From: Terrabacter tumescens
GTDB taxonomy: Bacteria > Actinomycetota > Actinomycetes > Actinomycetales > Dermatophilaceae
Assembly (NCBI RefSeq): GCF_014646815.1
Contig: NZ_BMNZ01000003.1
Location: 434,001-498,000 of the forward strand
Length of the DNA: 64,000 bases
Direction of reading: 5' to 3'
Made by a program: the position numbers and the translations under genes
Notes under the pieces: model-generated
Told to the model about the DNA's origin: nothing
Database searches by the model: none
What the model saw: only the letters and a program-made list of their open reading frames with translations
Part shown: piece by piece, positions 34,422 to 42,349 of the stretch
Layout: each line of letters opens with the position of its first letter
Position numbering within the stretch: position 1 is the first letter of the stretch

Positions 34422-35315
34422 TCAGTCGCCGGCGTCGTGGGCGTCGAGCGCCTTCCGGGCCGCCGCCTCCTCCTGCTCACGTCGATCGCGTATGCCGTGT
34501 GCCTCGTCGAGCTCGCCGGTCACCTTCTCGAGGCGGGCCCTCGCGGTCGCCAGCCGTCGTTCGAGGTCGGCGATGCCCTCGGTGACCTCCTCCTGACGGG
34601 CGGTCAGGACCGCGACCTGACGGTCGGCGGCCCTCAGCTCGGCACGGGCCGCGTCGACGGCCGACTGCAGCCGGGTCCGCTCGGCCGTGCGCCTGCTGCG
34701 GCGCCGCTCCTCGAGGTCGACCGGGTCACCGCCCCCGCCGGGGAGCACGGACAGGGACGGGCGCGAGGGCCCGTCGCCGTCACCCGCGTCGTCGGCGTCG
34801 CTGGCGTCGCCCAGGGCGACGACGTCCGCGACGTCGACGGAGCCGAACCCGGAGTAGCTGAGGGCCTTGACGAGTGCGCCGGTGAGGACCGAGGCCTCCG
34901 CGTCCTCGTCCGCGATGAGCGCCGTCAGGGTCTCGCGCACCTCCTGGGCGACACCCGCACCGAGCCGCTGTCCCTCCTCGGCAGCGACCTCGGCGATGCG
35001 GTCGGCGAGGGCGTCGACGCGCCTGGCCCGCTCCCGGCCGAGCACCCGGAGCTGGTCGGCGTCGAGGGTGCGCTGCGCCTCACGGAGCAGATCGGCGAAG
35101 GCGCGCAGCTCGTCGACCTCGTCGCCGTGCTCGCGGACGAAGTGGTTGACCGCCCACGCGGCCACCGTCGGCTTGCGCAGCGCGCCGATCGACGTGGCCA
35201 GGGACTTCTCTCCGGCGGCCCTGGCCTCCGCCACCAGCTCGGCACGCAGCGGCGTGAAGCGGGCGGGCGGGACGGCATACAGCTGCTCGACGGCGGCGCG
35301 CAGGTGCAGGATCAC
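34422..35315 (-). CDS. Unrecognised coiled-coil protein
   Basis: I do not recognise a family with known function. The 297-residue protein has a helical N-terminal half with RKPTVAAWAVNHFVREHGDEV and GAGVAQEVRETLTALIADED. An acidic Gly/Asp linker follows, then a C-terminal coiled coil of about 110 residues rich in Arg, Glu, Ala and Gln (heptad-like AADRQVAVLTARQEEVTEG). No signal peptide or membrane helix is present. The GTG at 35315 is chosen because GGGAGG lies 8 nt upstream; a TTG at 35333 would place that site within the gene. Confidence 0.7.
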   Translation of the reverse strand: MILHLRAAVEQLYAVPPARFTPLRAELVAEARAAGEKSLATSIGALRKPTVAAWAVNHFVREHGDEVDELRAFADLLREAQRTLDADQLRVLGRERARRVDALADRIAEVAAEEGQRLGAGVAQEVRETLTALIADEDAEASVLTGALVKALSYSGFGSVDVADVVALGDASDADDAGDGDGPSRPSLSVLPGGGGDPVDLEERRRSRRTAERTRLQSAVDAARAELRAADRQVAVLTARQEEVTEGIADLERRLATARARLEKVTGELDEAHGIRDRREQEEAAARKALDAHDAGD

Positions 35316-35374
35316 CCGTGCATCCTCCCGCAAACCCGCTGGTGCGGCCCGCTGCGGAGCGGCAGGCTGGGCAG

Positions 35375-36196
35375 GTGATCTGGATCTGTGCCACGTGCGC
35401 CGTGGAGACCGACGACCTGCCCACGCCTCCGGACGCCTGCGCCGTCTGCGAGGACGAGCGACAGTGGGTGCCTGCGGGCGGCCAGCGCTGGACGACGCTC
35501 GAGGAGCTGCGCGAGGCCGGGACCCGGATCACCGTCGAGCAGGTCGAGACGGACCTCTGGGGGCTGCGCGCCGACCCGGAGGTCGGCATCGGTCAGCAGA
35601 CCATGGTCGTCCGGGTGCCCGAGGGCGTGCTGCTCTTCGACTGCGTCGGCTACGTCGACGACGAGGCTCTCGAGCTCGTGCGGTCGCTGGGACCGACGCT
35701 GGCCGTGGCCGCCAGCCACCCGCACATGTACGGCGTGCAGACCGAGTGGGCCCGGGCGCTCGGTGACGTGCCGGTGCTCGTGGCGGCCGCGGACGGTGAG
35801 TGGGTGCGCCGCCGCGACCCCCGCGTCGAGCTCTACGACGACCGCCGCGAGGTGGCGCCGGGCCTGACCCTGCACCGCGTCGGCGGGCACTTCCGCGGCC
35901 AGGCCGTGGTCGAGTGGACAGCCGGGGCGGATGGGCGCGGCGTGCTGCTCGCGGGCGACGCCGTCTTTCCCAACCCGGACCGTCGCTCGGTCAGCTTCAT
36001 GAGGAGCTACCCGAATCGGATCCCCTTGTCGGGCAACGTGGTCCAGCGAATTGCCGGCCAGCTCGAGGGGCTGCACTTCGACCGTCTCTACAACAACTTC
36101 GGCGCCGTCGTGCCGGCGGACGCCAAGGCCGTGCTGCGCCGCTCGGCGGACCGCCACGCGGCGTGGACGCGCGGGGACTTCGACCACCTGACCTGA
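35375..36196 (+). CDS. Metallo-beta-lactamase-like protein with N-terminal zinc ribbon
   Basis: This 273-residue protein begins with a C-x2-C...C-x2-C zinc ribbon (Cys5, 8, 22, 25) and continues as an MBL-like fold: QTMVVRVPEGVLLFDCVGYVD, AASHPHMYG, RVGGHFRGQAVVEW and GVLLAGDAVFPNPD. The usual metal motif HxHxDH is replaced by HPHMYG, which lacks the Asp and final His, while the downstream GGHF His and GDAVF Asp are kept. Metal content and catalysis are therefore doubtful or altered. CAGGCT lies 6 nt before the GTG. Possible role: a metal-dependent hydrolase or a binding protein. Confidence 0.8.
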   Translation: MIWICATCAVETDDLPTPPDACAVCEDERQWVPAGGQRWTTLEELREAGTRITVEQVETDLWGLRADPEVGIGQQTMVVRVPEGVLLFDCVGYVDDEALELVRSLGPTLAVAASHPHMYGVQTEWARALGDVPVLVAAADGEWVRRRDPRVELYDDRREVAPGLTLHRVGGHFRGQAVVEWTAGADGRGVLLAGDAVFPNPDRRSVSFMRSYPNRIPLSGNVVQRIAGQLEGLHFDRLYNNFGAVVPADAKAVLRRSADRHAAWTRGDFDHLT

Positions 36197-36216
36197 CGCC
36201 ACTGGGCCCCCTTGGA

Positions 36217-36260
36217 CTCACCCGGCGCTCACCCGGCGCTCACCCGGCGCTCAACCGGCG
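36217..36260. repeat. 11-bp tandem repeat, four copies
   Basis: CTCACCCGGCG is repeated three times exactly (36217-36249) and once with one change (36250-36260). The last copy contains the stop codon of the convergent Tudor-like gene, so the array marks the end of that gene. Confidence 0.85.
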
Positions 36261-36454
36261 TCGAGCGAGGACTCCTTGTGGGCCGCCTGGGCGCCGGTCT
36301 TGCTCGACTCGACGATCCAGTACGGCTCGTCGCCGGACGCGTTGAACTTCTGCCCGTCGAAGGTGAACTCCTTGACCCGCTTCTCCACGGCCTTGCCCGT
36401 GGTGCGGCCCTGGGACGTGTTCCAGTGGACGGTGTCGCCCTTGCTGATCGCCAT
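36251..36454 (-). CDS. Hypervirulence-associated Tudor-like protein (DUF2945)
   Basis: This 67-residue protein begins MAISKGDTVHWNTSQGRTTG and continues with the beta-barrel pattern of DUF2945: KAVEKRVKEFTF, QKFNASGDEPYWIVES. These small proteins are common in bacteria and fungi, and their ligand is not established. The ATG at 36454 fits the family start, with a weak purine-rich sequence upstream. It is divergent from the repeat-peptide gene at 36564. Confidence 0.82.
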   Translation of the reverse strand: MAISKGDTVHWNTSQGRTTGKAVEKRVKEFTFDGQKFNASGDEPYWIVESSKTGAQAAHKESSLDAG

Positions 36455-36563
36455 GGACTGATCCCAACACGACACGGCGACCTGTGCCAGAGGCGGTGCC
36501 AGCGGGTAGGTCAACGGGGACGGCGTCGTCCGGCGCCGCTGCACACCCCGTGGAGGAGAAGCG

Positions 36564-36782
36564 ATGAGCGACAACCCGCTGGACCCTGTGAGCGACCCGA
36601 CGACCGAAGGGCCCGCCGACGGCGGCGCTGACACGAGCAGCCAGGACGGCGGCGCTGACGGCGGCGCCGACGCCTCGGGCACCGAAGGCACCGAGGGCCC
36701 CGCCGACGGCGGCGCCGACACGAGCAGCCACGACGGCGGCGCTGACGGCGGGGCCGGAGCGGACCCGACCAGCTCCATCTGA
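36564..36782 (+). CDS. 72-residue DGGAD-repeat peptide coupled to a JmjC/cupin oxygenase
   Basis: This small protein is unrecognised. After MSDNPLDPVSDP it contains two near-identical 22-residue blocks (residues 14-35 and 43-64) that differ only at Gln27/His56. Each carries DGGAD motifs; there are five in all. The rest is Thr/Ser/Asp/Pro, with no Cys, Lys, Arg or aromatic residue and no signal peptide. GGAGGAGAAG precedes the ATG, so it is well translated. Its stop overlaps the start of the JmjC-type oxygenase as TGATG. The layout suggests a peptide substrate, such as a RiPP-like precursor, but an unstructured spacer or accessory role is also possible. Confidence 0.75.
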   Translation: MSDNPLDPVSDPTTEGPADGGADTSSQDGGADGGADASGTEGTEGPADGGADTSSHDGGADGGAGADPTSSI

Positions 36783-38029
36783 TGTCCGCTGGCACGACGA
36801 GCCGAGCGTCCACCCCGACCGGTGGGCGCTCGGCGCTCGGGCGTCTGGTCCCCTTCGACGCCGACGAGTTCGCGCAGGAGCACTGGGCGCGCTCGCCCGT
36901 GGTGACGCGGGCCGCCGACCTGCCCGGCGACCTGCTCGAGCTGTTCGGTGAGGACTCCGTCGACGAGCTCGTCTCGCGGCGCGGCCTCCGGGCACCCTTC
37001 CTCCGGGTCGCGCAGGACGGTCGGACGCTCGGCGACCGCGAATTCACCCAGGGCGGCGGCGTCGGCGCGTCGGTCGCCGACCAGGTCAGCGACGACAAGC
37101 TGCTGCACCTCTTCACCGGCGGGGCGACCATCGTCCTGCAGGGGCTGCACCGCACCTGGGGACCGCTCGTCGACTTCACCCAGCAGCTCGCGGCGGAGCT
37201 CGGGCACCCCGTCCAGGCCAACGCCTACGTCACCCCGAGCCAGAACACCGGCTTCAGCGACCACTACGACGTCCACGACGTCTTCGTGCTGCAGATGGCC
37301 GGCGAGAAGCGTTGGCGCGTCAGGCCGCCCGTACGTCCCGCACCCCTGCGCAACGAGCCGTGGACCGACCACCGCGCCGAGGTCGAGGAGGCCTCGCAGC
37401 GCGCGCCCGAGCGCGAGTTCACCCTCGGGCCCGGCGACGTGCTCTACCTCCCCCGCGGCTGGATCCACTCGGCGACCGCCCTCGGCGGCGTCAGCACCCA
37501 CCTGACCCTCGGGGTCCACGTCTGGACCCGCCGCCACGTCGCGGACGAGCTCGTCTCGATAGCCCTGGCGTCTATGAGCCGCGACGAGCGGGTGCGGGCC
37601 TCGCTCGACGTGGCACCGACCGGCTTCGACCACGACGCCCTCACCCCCGACGTCGAGCTCGTCCGGGCCGCGCTCGTGCGGGCACTGGGCGAGATCGAGC
37701 CGGCAGAGGTCGTCGACGCGCTCGAGCTGCGTGCCCGGGGCACGCAGCGGCCGTCGCCCATCGGACCTCTGGCGCAGGTGGCCGCTGCGGAATCACTGAC
37801 GTCCGACACCCTGCTCACCCTGCGACCGCACGTCGCAGCCCGCCTGGTGCCTGCCGGCGACGGCTCGGCGACCCTGCGCAGCCGACTGGCCGACTTCCCC
37901 GTCGAGCGGCACCACGTCGGCACGTTCGTGGCCCTCATCGCTGACGGCGTGCTGCGCGCCGACATGGTGGGGCTGGACCTCGCCCGGCAGCTCATGCTCG
38001 CCGGCCTGCTCGTCGTCGCCGAGAACTGA
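36782..38029 (+). CDS. JmjC/cupin-4 family 2-oxoglutarate-dependent oxygenase
   Basis: This 415-residue enzyme resembles the bacterial ribosomal-oxygenase/YcfD (RoxA) group, which hydroxylates protein side chains using Fe(II), O2 and 2-oxoglutarate. The iron triad is intact: His161-x-Asp163 in GFSDHYDVHDVFVLQ and His229 in LPRGWIHSATA. Lys176/Arg177 in MAGEKRWRV may contact 2-oxoglutarate. A C-terminal winged-helix-like dimerisation part of about 130 residues follows. YcfD targets ribosomal protein L16; here the translationally coupled DGGAD peptide is an alternative candidate substrate. This is inference from position only. Confidence 0.85.
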   Translation: MSAGTTSRASTPTGGRSALGRLVPFDADEFAQEHWARSPVVTRAADLPGDLLELFGEDSVDELVSRRGLRAPFLRVAQDGRTLGDREFTQGGGVGASVADQVSDDKLLHLFTGGATIVLQGLHRTWGPLVDFTQQLAAELGHPVQANAYVTPSQNTGFSDHYDVHDVFVLQMAGEKRWRVRPPVRPAPLRNEPWTDHRAEVEEASQRAPEREFTLGPGDVLYLPRGWIHSATALGGVSTHLTLGVHVWTRRHVADELVSIALASMSRDERVRASLDVAPTGFDHDALTPDVELVRAALVRALGEIEPAEVVDALELRARGTQRPSPIGPLAQVAAAESLTSDTLLTLRPHVAARLVPAGDGSATLRSRLADFPVERHHVGTFVALIADGVLRADMVGLDLARQLMLAGLLVVAEN

Positions 38030-38040
38030 CAGCGGGCGGT

Positions 38041-38163
38041 CACACGCGGCCTCTCGACAGTTGAAGAGGGGCCACACGTGGCCTCTCGACGGTTGAAGAG
38101 GGGCCACACGTGGCCTCTCGACGGTTCAAGAGGGGCCACACGTGGCCTCTCGACGGTTGAAGG
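38041..38163. repeat. 32-bp tandem repeat array with internal palindromes
   Basis: Four units of 32 bp start at 38041, 38073, 38105 and 38137. Each unit boundary holds GGCCACACGTGGCC, a 6-bp inverted pair around AC that can extend to about 10 bp with one G-U. There are no unique spacers, so this is not CRISPR. It fills the gap between the oxygenase stop and the convergent metal-receptor gene, and the hairpins may act as a terminator. Confidence 0.9.
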
Positions 38164-38185
38164 CCGCTGCTGCGTGGTGGGTCGG

Positions 38186-38941
38186 TCAGGGGGTGACTGC
38201 GGCGGTGAGGGCCGCTCGGGCGCCGACGAGGCTGGGGCCGTACCAGGTGAGCAGCCGGCCGCTGACGAGGGCCGTGCGCGCGTGAGCGAACGCCTCGGGC
38301 CCGTCGTCGGCCGTGAAGACGTAGGGCTCGTCGGGCAGCAGCACCGTGACGCCGTCCCGGTCGAGGTCGGACACCTCGACGTGCGGGTAGCGCTCGGCCG
38401 AGTCGGCGAGCACGTTGCGCCAGCCGAGCCGGGCAACGAGGTCGCCGGTGAACGTGTCGCGCCCGACGGCCATCCAGGGGTCGCGCCAGATCGCCACGGC
38501 GACATCGATGCTGGGCTCCGGCACCGGGCCACCCCACTCCGCCCGCGCGGACTCGAGCCACCCCGGAGTACCCAGCTGGAGGACCTCGGCGAACAGCCGC
38601 TCGAGCGAGTCGAGCGCAGCGGGCACCGTCTCGATGTCCGTCACCCAGACGGGTATGCCGTCGGCCCGCAGCCGCCTCACATCCAGCTCGCGGTTCTCCT
38701 CCTTGTTCGCGACGACGAGGTCGGGCCCCAGCGCCCGGATCGCAGCGAGGTCGGGGTTCTTCGTGCCCCGAACCCTGGGCACCGCAAGCCCGCTCGGGTG
38801 CGTGCACCAGTCCGTGGCCCCGACCAGCCGTTCCGGGCACGTGGTCGCCAGCGCCTCGGTGATCGACGGCACCAGCGACACGACCCGGCGGGGCGCGCTC
38901 GGGAGGGACACGGCATACGCAAGGTCGTCGTCCAGCGTCAT
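38186..38941 (-). CDS. Helical-backbone metal receptor-like protein (BtuF-like, no signal peptide)
   Basis: This 251-residue protein matches the periplasmic-binding helical-backbone family (cobalamin or siderophore receptors): RRVVSLVPSITEALAT, VGATDWCTHP, GTKNPDLAAIRALGPDLVVANKEEN and VTVLLPDEPYVF. However, it starts directly with MTLDDDLAYAV and has no signal peptide or lipobox. Such cytoplasmic relatives exist in actinobacteria and their role is unclear. No transporter genes lie nearby. The ATG at 38941 is preferred; a TTG four codons upstream is in frame. Confidence 0.75.
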   Translation of the reverse strand: MTLDDDLAYAVSLPSAPRRVVSLVPSITEALATTCPERLVGATDWCTHPSGLAVPRVRGTKNPDLAAIRALGPDLVVANKEENRELDVRRLRADGIPVWVTDIETVPAALDSLERLFAEVLQLGTPGWLESARAEWGGPVPEPSIDVAVAIWRDPWMAVGRDTFTGDLVARLGWRNVLADSAERYPHVEVSDLDRDGVTVLLPDEPYVFTADDGPEAFAHARTALVSGRLLTWYGPSLVGARAALTAAVTP

Positions 38942-39017
38942 CCGTAGAGCCAACCACGCGGGTCGTTCGAGGGCACTCGGGGGCGCAGGCCGCCCGCGGC
39001 CGTGAACCCCCGAGCGT

Positions 39018-42000
39018 TCAGACGTTGCGGCGGTACTGGCCGCCGACCTCGAAGAAGGCCTCGGTCACCTGCTGGAGCGAGCACACCCGCGCCGCCCGCA
39101 TGAGGACGTCGAAGACGTTGCCTCCCTCGATCGCGACCGCCTTGAGCTCTTCGAGCGCCGCCGTCGCCTCGACCTCGTGCTCCTTGCGGAACGCGCGGAC
39201 TCGCGACAGCTGGCCCTGCTTCTCCTCCTCGGTGCCGCGGGCGAGCACGACCTTGCGCGGCACCTCACCCTCGTGCGGGTTGCGGAAGGTGTTGACGCCG
39301 ATGATCGGCAGGCTGCCGTCGTGCTTACGGTGCTCGTAGAGCATCGACTCGTCCTGGATGCGACCGCGCTGGTAGCCGGTCTCCATGGCGCCGAGCACGC
39401 CGCCGCGCTCGGTGATGCGGTCGAACTCCTTGAGCACCGCGGCCTCGACGAGGTCGGTGAGCTCGTCGATGACGAAGGAGCCCTGGAGCGGGTTCTCGTT
39501 CATCGCCAGGCCCCACTCGCGGTTGATGATGAGCTGGATGGCGAGCGCGCGACGCACCGACTCCTCCGACGGCGTGGTCACGGCCTCGTCGAAAGCGTTG
39601 GTGTGCAGAGAGTTCGCGTTGTCGTAGATCGCGATGAGCGCCTGCAGCGTCGTGCGGATGTCGTTGAAGTCCATCTCCTGCGCGTGGAGGCTGCGCCCCG
39701 ACGTCTGCACGTGGTACTTCAGCTTCTGCGACCGCTCTCCCGCGCCGTAGCGCTCCTTCATCGCGACGGCCCAGATGCGACGGGCGACCCGGCCGAGCAC
39801 GGAGTACTCGGGGTCCATGCCGTTGCTGAAGAAGAAGGACAGGTTGGGGGCGAAGTCGTCGACGGCCATGCCGCGCGCGAGGTAGCTCTCGACGTAGGTG
39901 AAGCCGTTGGCGAGGGTGAACGCGAGCTGGCTGATGGGGTTGGCCCCGGCCTCGGCGATGTGGTAGCCCGAGATCGACACGGAGTAGAAGTTGCGCACCT
40001 GGTGCTCGATGAACCACTCCTGGATGTCGGCCATCATCTTGAGCGAGAACTCGGTGCTGAAGATGCAGGTGTTCTGGCCCTGGTCCTCCTTGAGGATGTC
40101 GGCCTGCACCGTGCCGCGCACGTTGGCGAGGGCGTATGCCGCGAGCTCCTTGCGCTCGGCCTCGCCCGGCTCCCGGCCCTCCCGCGCCCGGAAGGCGTCG
40201 ACCTGCTGGTCGATGGCGGTGTTGAGGAAGAAGGCGAGGATCGTCGGCGCGGGACCGTTGATCGTCATCGAGACCGACGTCGTGGGCGACACGAGGTCGA
40301 ACCCGTCGTAGAGCGCCTTCATGTCGTCGAGCGTCGCGATCGAGACGCCCGAGGTGCCGACCTTGCCGTAGACGTCGGGGCGCGGGTCGGGGTCGCGACT
40401 GTAGAGGGTCACGGAGTCGAACGCCGTGGACAGGCGGGTGGCCGGCTGACCCTCCGAGAGCAGCTTGAAGCGGCGGTTGGTGCGGAAGGGGTCACCCTCG
40501 CCGGCGAACATGCGAGCGGGGTCCTCACCCTCGCGCTTGAACGGGAAGACGCCGGCCGTGAACGGGAAGTAGCCGGGGAGGTTCTCGCGGCGCAGGAAGC
40601 TGACGAGCTCGCCGTGGTCGCGGTAGCGCGGGAGGGAGACGCGCGGGATCTTGTTGCCCGACAACGACTCTCGAGTCAGGACGTTGCGGATCTCCTTGTC
40701 ACGGATGCGCACGACCTGCTCGTCGCCGGAGTAGGACGCGACGACCGAGGGCCACGCGGACAGCGCGCCGGCGACCTCGGACGGGACGTCGGTGCGGGCC
40801 TCGTCGAGGAGGGCCTCGACGGCCTCGACCGCGCTCGCGGCGCTGCCGACCTCGTCGGCCGCTGCGGCAGAGGCGAGCTCGCCGCGCACGGACTCGAGGC
40901 GCTGCACGCGACTGGCCGCAGCGGCATACCGCTCCGTCGCCTCGTGGTAGCCGCGCACCGTGTCGCTGATATCGGCGAGGTAGCGCACGCGGGACGCGGG
41001 CACGATGGTCGCGATGCGCGTGGACTGCTTGGTGGCGACGTGCGGCAGGACGCCCTCACCGACGGGCATCCCCTTGTCGGACAAGAGGTCTCGCAGCTGC
41101 TGGTAGAGCGCGGTGACGCCGTCGTCGTTGAAGGTGGCGGCAGACGTGCCGTAGACGGGCATGTCGGCGGGCCCCTTGCCGAAGGCCTCGCGGTTGCGCA
41201 CCATCTGGCGGCCGACGTCACGCAGGGCGTCCTCGGCGCCGCGCCGCTCGAACTTGTTGATGGCGACGACATCGGCGCGGTCGAGCATGTCGATCTTCTC
41301 GAGCTGGCTGCTGGCGCCGAACTCCGGCGTCATGACGTAGAGCGAGACGTCGGCGAAGTCGACGATGGCCGCGTCGCCCTGACCGATGCCGGGCGTCTCG
41401 AGGATGACGAGGTCGAAGCCGGCGGCGCGGACGATGTCGAGGACGTCGTCGAGGTGCGTCGGGACCTGGGAGCCGCCGCGCGTCGCGAGGCTGCGGAAGA
41501 ATACGCGGTCGCCGTCGAGCGAGCTCATCCGGATGCGGTCGCCGAGCAGGGCGCCGCCACCGCGGCTGCGGGTGGGGTCGATGGCGAGGACGGCGACGCG
41601 GAGCTTGTCCTGCTGGTCGAGGCGCAGACGTCGGATCAGCTCGTCGGTGAGGCTCGACTTGCCCGAGCCTCCGGTGCCGGTGATGCCGAGGACGGGCACG
41701 CGACGGCGGCCTGCGGCCTCGCGGATGCGGGTCAGGGTCGGCTCGTCGAGGTCGCCCTCCTGGGCGCCGGTGATGGCCCGCGCGACGGCCGCGCGCTCTC
41801 CCGCGAGGACGGCCTCGACCGACGCGGCGGCGGTCTCCCAGGGGTCGAAGTCGCAGTCGGCGACGACGGTGTTGATCATGCCGGCGAGGCCGAGCCGCTG
41901 GCCGTCCTCGGGGCTGAAGATCGTGACGCCGGACTCGCGCAGCCGCGCGATCTCCTCGGGGACGATGACGCCGCCACCACCACCGACGACGCGGATGTGG

Positions 42001-42287
42001 CCGGCGCCGTTCTCCTTGAGCAGCTGCACGAGGTACTCGAAGTACTCGACGTGCCCACCCTGGTAGGAGCTGACCGCGACGCCCTGCACGTCCTCCTCGA
42101 TCGCTGCGTCGACGACCTCCTGGACCGAGCGGTTGTGCCCGAGGTGGATGACCTCGGCGCCCTGCGTCTGCATGATGCGCCGCATGATGTTGATCGAGGC
42201 GTCGTGGCCGTCGAAGAGGCTGCTCGCGGTGACGAGCCGGACGTGGTGGGTCGGCTGGTGCAGGTCGCGCTGCGGTGCGTCAGACAT
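39018..42287 (-). CDS. icmF: Fused isobutyryl-CoA mutase (IcmF)
   Basis: This 1089-residue fusion interconverts isobutyryl-CoA and n-butyryl-CoA with coenzyme B12. The order of domains is B12-binding (Asp26-x-His28 in SLFDGHDASIN), MeaB-like G-protein chaperone (P-loop GTGGSGKSS near 204-212), then the large TIM-barrel mutase domain. The mutase substrate region reads LPGYFPFTAGVFPFKR, as in IcmF rather than methylmalonyl-CoA mutase; related substrates such as pivalyl-CoA are possible. The ATG at 42287 has TACTAT 6 nt upstream and TTGACG 18 nt further, so the message is leaderless. A MarR gene is divergent. Confidence 0.95.
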   Translation of the reverse strand: MSDAPQRDLHQPTHHVRLVTASSLFDGHDASINIMRRIMQTQGAEVIHLGHNRSVQEVVDAAIEEDVQGVAVSSYQGGHVEYFEYLVQLLKENGAGHIRVVGGGGGVIVPEEIARLRESGVTIFSPEDGQRLGLAGMINTVVADCDFDPWETAAASVEAVLAGERAAVARAITGAQEGDLDEPTLTRIREAAGRRRVPVLGITGTGGSGKSSLTDELIRRLRLDQQDKLRVAVLAIDPTRSRGGGALLGDRIRMSSLDGDRVFFRSLATRGGSQVPTHLDDVLDIVRAAGFDLVILETPGIGQGDAAIVDFADVSLYVMTPEFGASSQLEKIDMLDRADVVAINKFERRGAEDALRDVGRQMVRNREAFGKGPADMPVYGTSAATFNDDGVTALYQQLRDLLSDKGMPVGEGVLPHVATKQSTRIATIVPASRVRYLADISDTVRGYHEATERYAAAASRVQRLESVRGELASAAAADEVGSAASAVEAVEALLDEARTDVPSEVAGALSAWPSVVASYSGDEQVVRIRDKEIRNVLTRESLSGNKIPRVSLPRYRDHGELVSFLRRENLPGYFPFTAGVFPFKREGEDPARMFAGEGDPFRTNRRFKLLSEGQPATRLSTAFDSVTLYSRDPDPRPDVYGKVGTSGVSIATLDDMKALYDGFDLVSPTTSVSMTINGPAPTILAFFLNTAIDQQVDAFRAREGREPGEAERKELAAYALANVRGTVQADILKEDQGQNTCIFSTEFSLKMMADIQEWFIEHQVRNFYSVSISGYHIAEAGANPISQLAFTLANGFTYVESYLARGMAVDDFAPNLSFFFSNGMDPEYSVLGRVARRIWAVAMKERYGAGERSQKLKYHVQTSGRSLHAQEMDFNDIRTTLQALIAIYDNANSLHTNAFDEAVTTPSEESVRRALAIQLIINREWGLAMNENPLQGSFVIDELTDLVEAAVLKEFDRITERGGVLGAMETGYQRGRIQDESMLYEHRKHDGSLPIIGVNTFRNPHEGEVPRKVVLARGTEEEKQGQLSRVRAFRKEHEVEATAALEELKAVAIEGGNVFDVLMRAARVCSLQQVTEAFFEVGGQYRRNV

Positions 42288-42293
42288 GAGAAA

Positions 42294-42323
42294 ATAGTAG
42301 GACTTCCTACTAATGGACGTCAA
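42294..42323 (-). promoter_or_regulatory. icmF promoter with MarR-type palindromic operator
   Basis: On the minus strand, TTGACG (42318-42323) and TACTAT (42294-42299) are separated by 18 nt, and 6 nt separate the -10 from the icmF ATG. The palindrome TAGTAGGA-CT-TCCTACTA (42295-42312) covers the spacer and the -10. The divergent MarR gene at 42350 has its own TACGAT at 42338-42343, so it may be autoregulated. Confidence 0.7.
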
Positions 42324-42349
42324 CGCACCGGCGAACCTACGATGTCGCC

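Noticed and set aside
38041-38163. The 32-bp array as a CRISPR locus
   Set aside because: Units are back to back with no unique spacers, and no cas genes are nearby.
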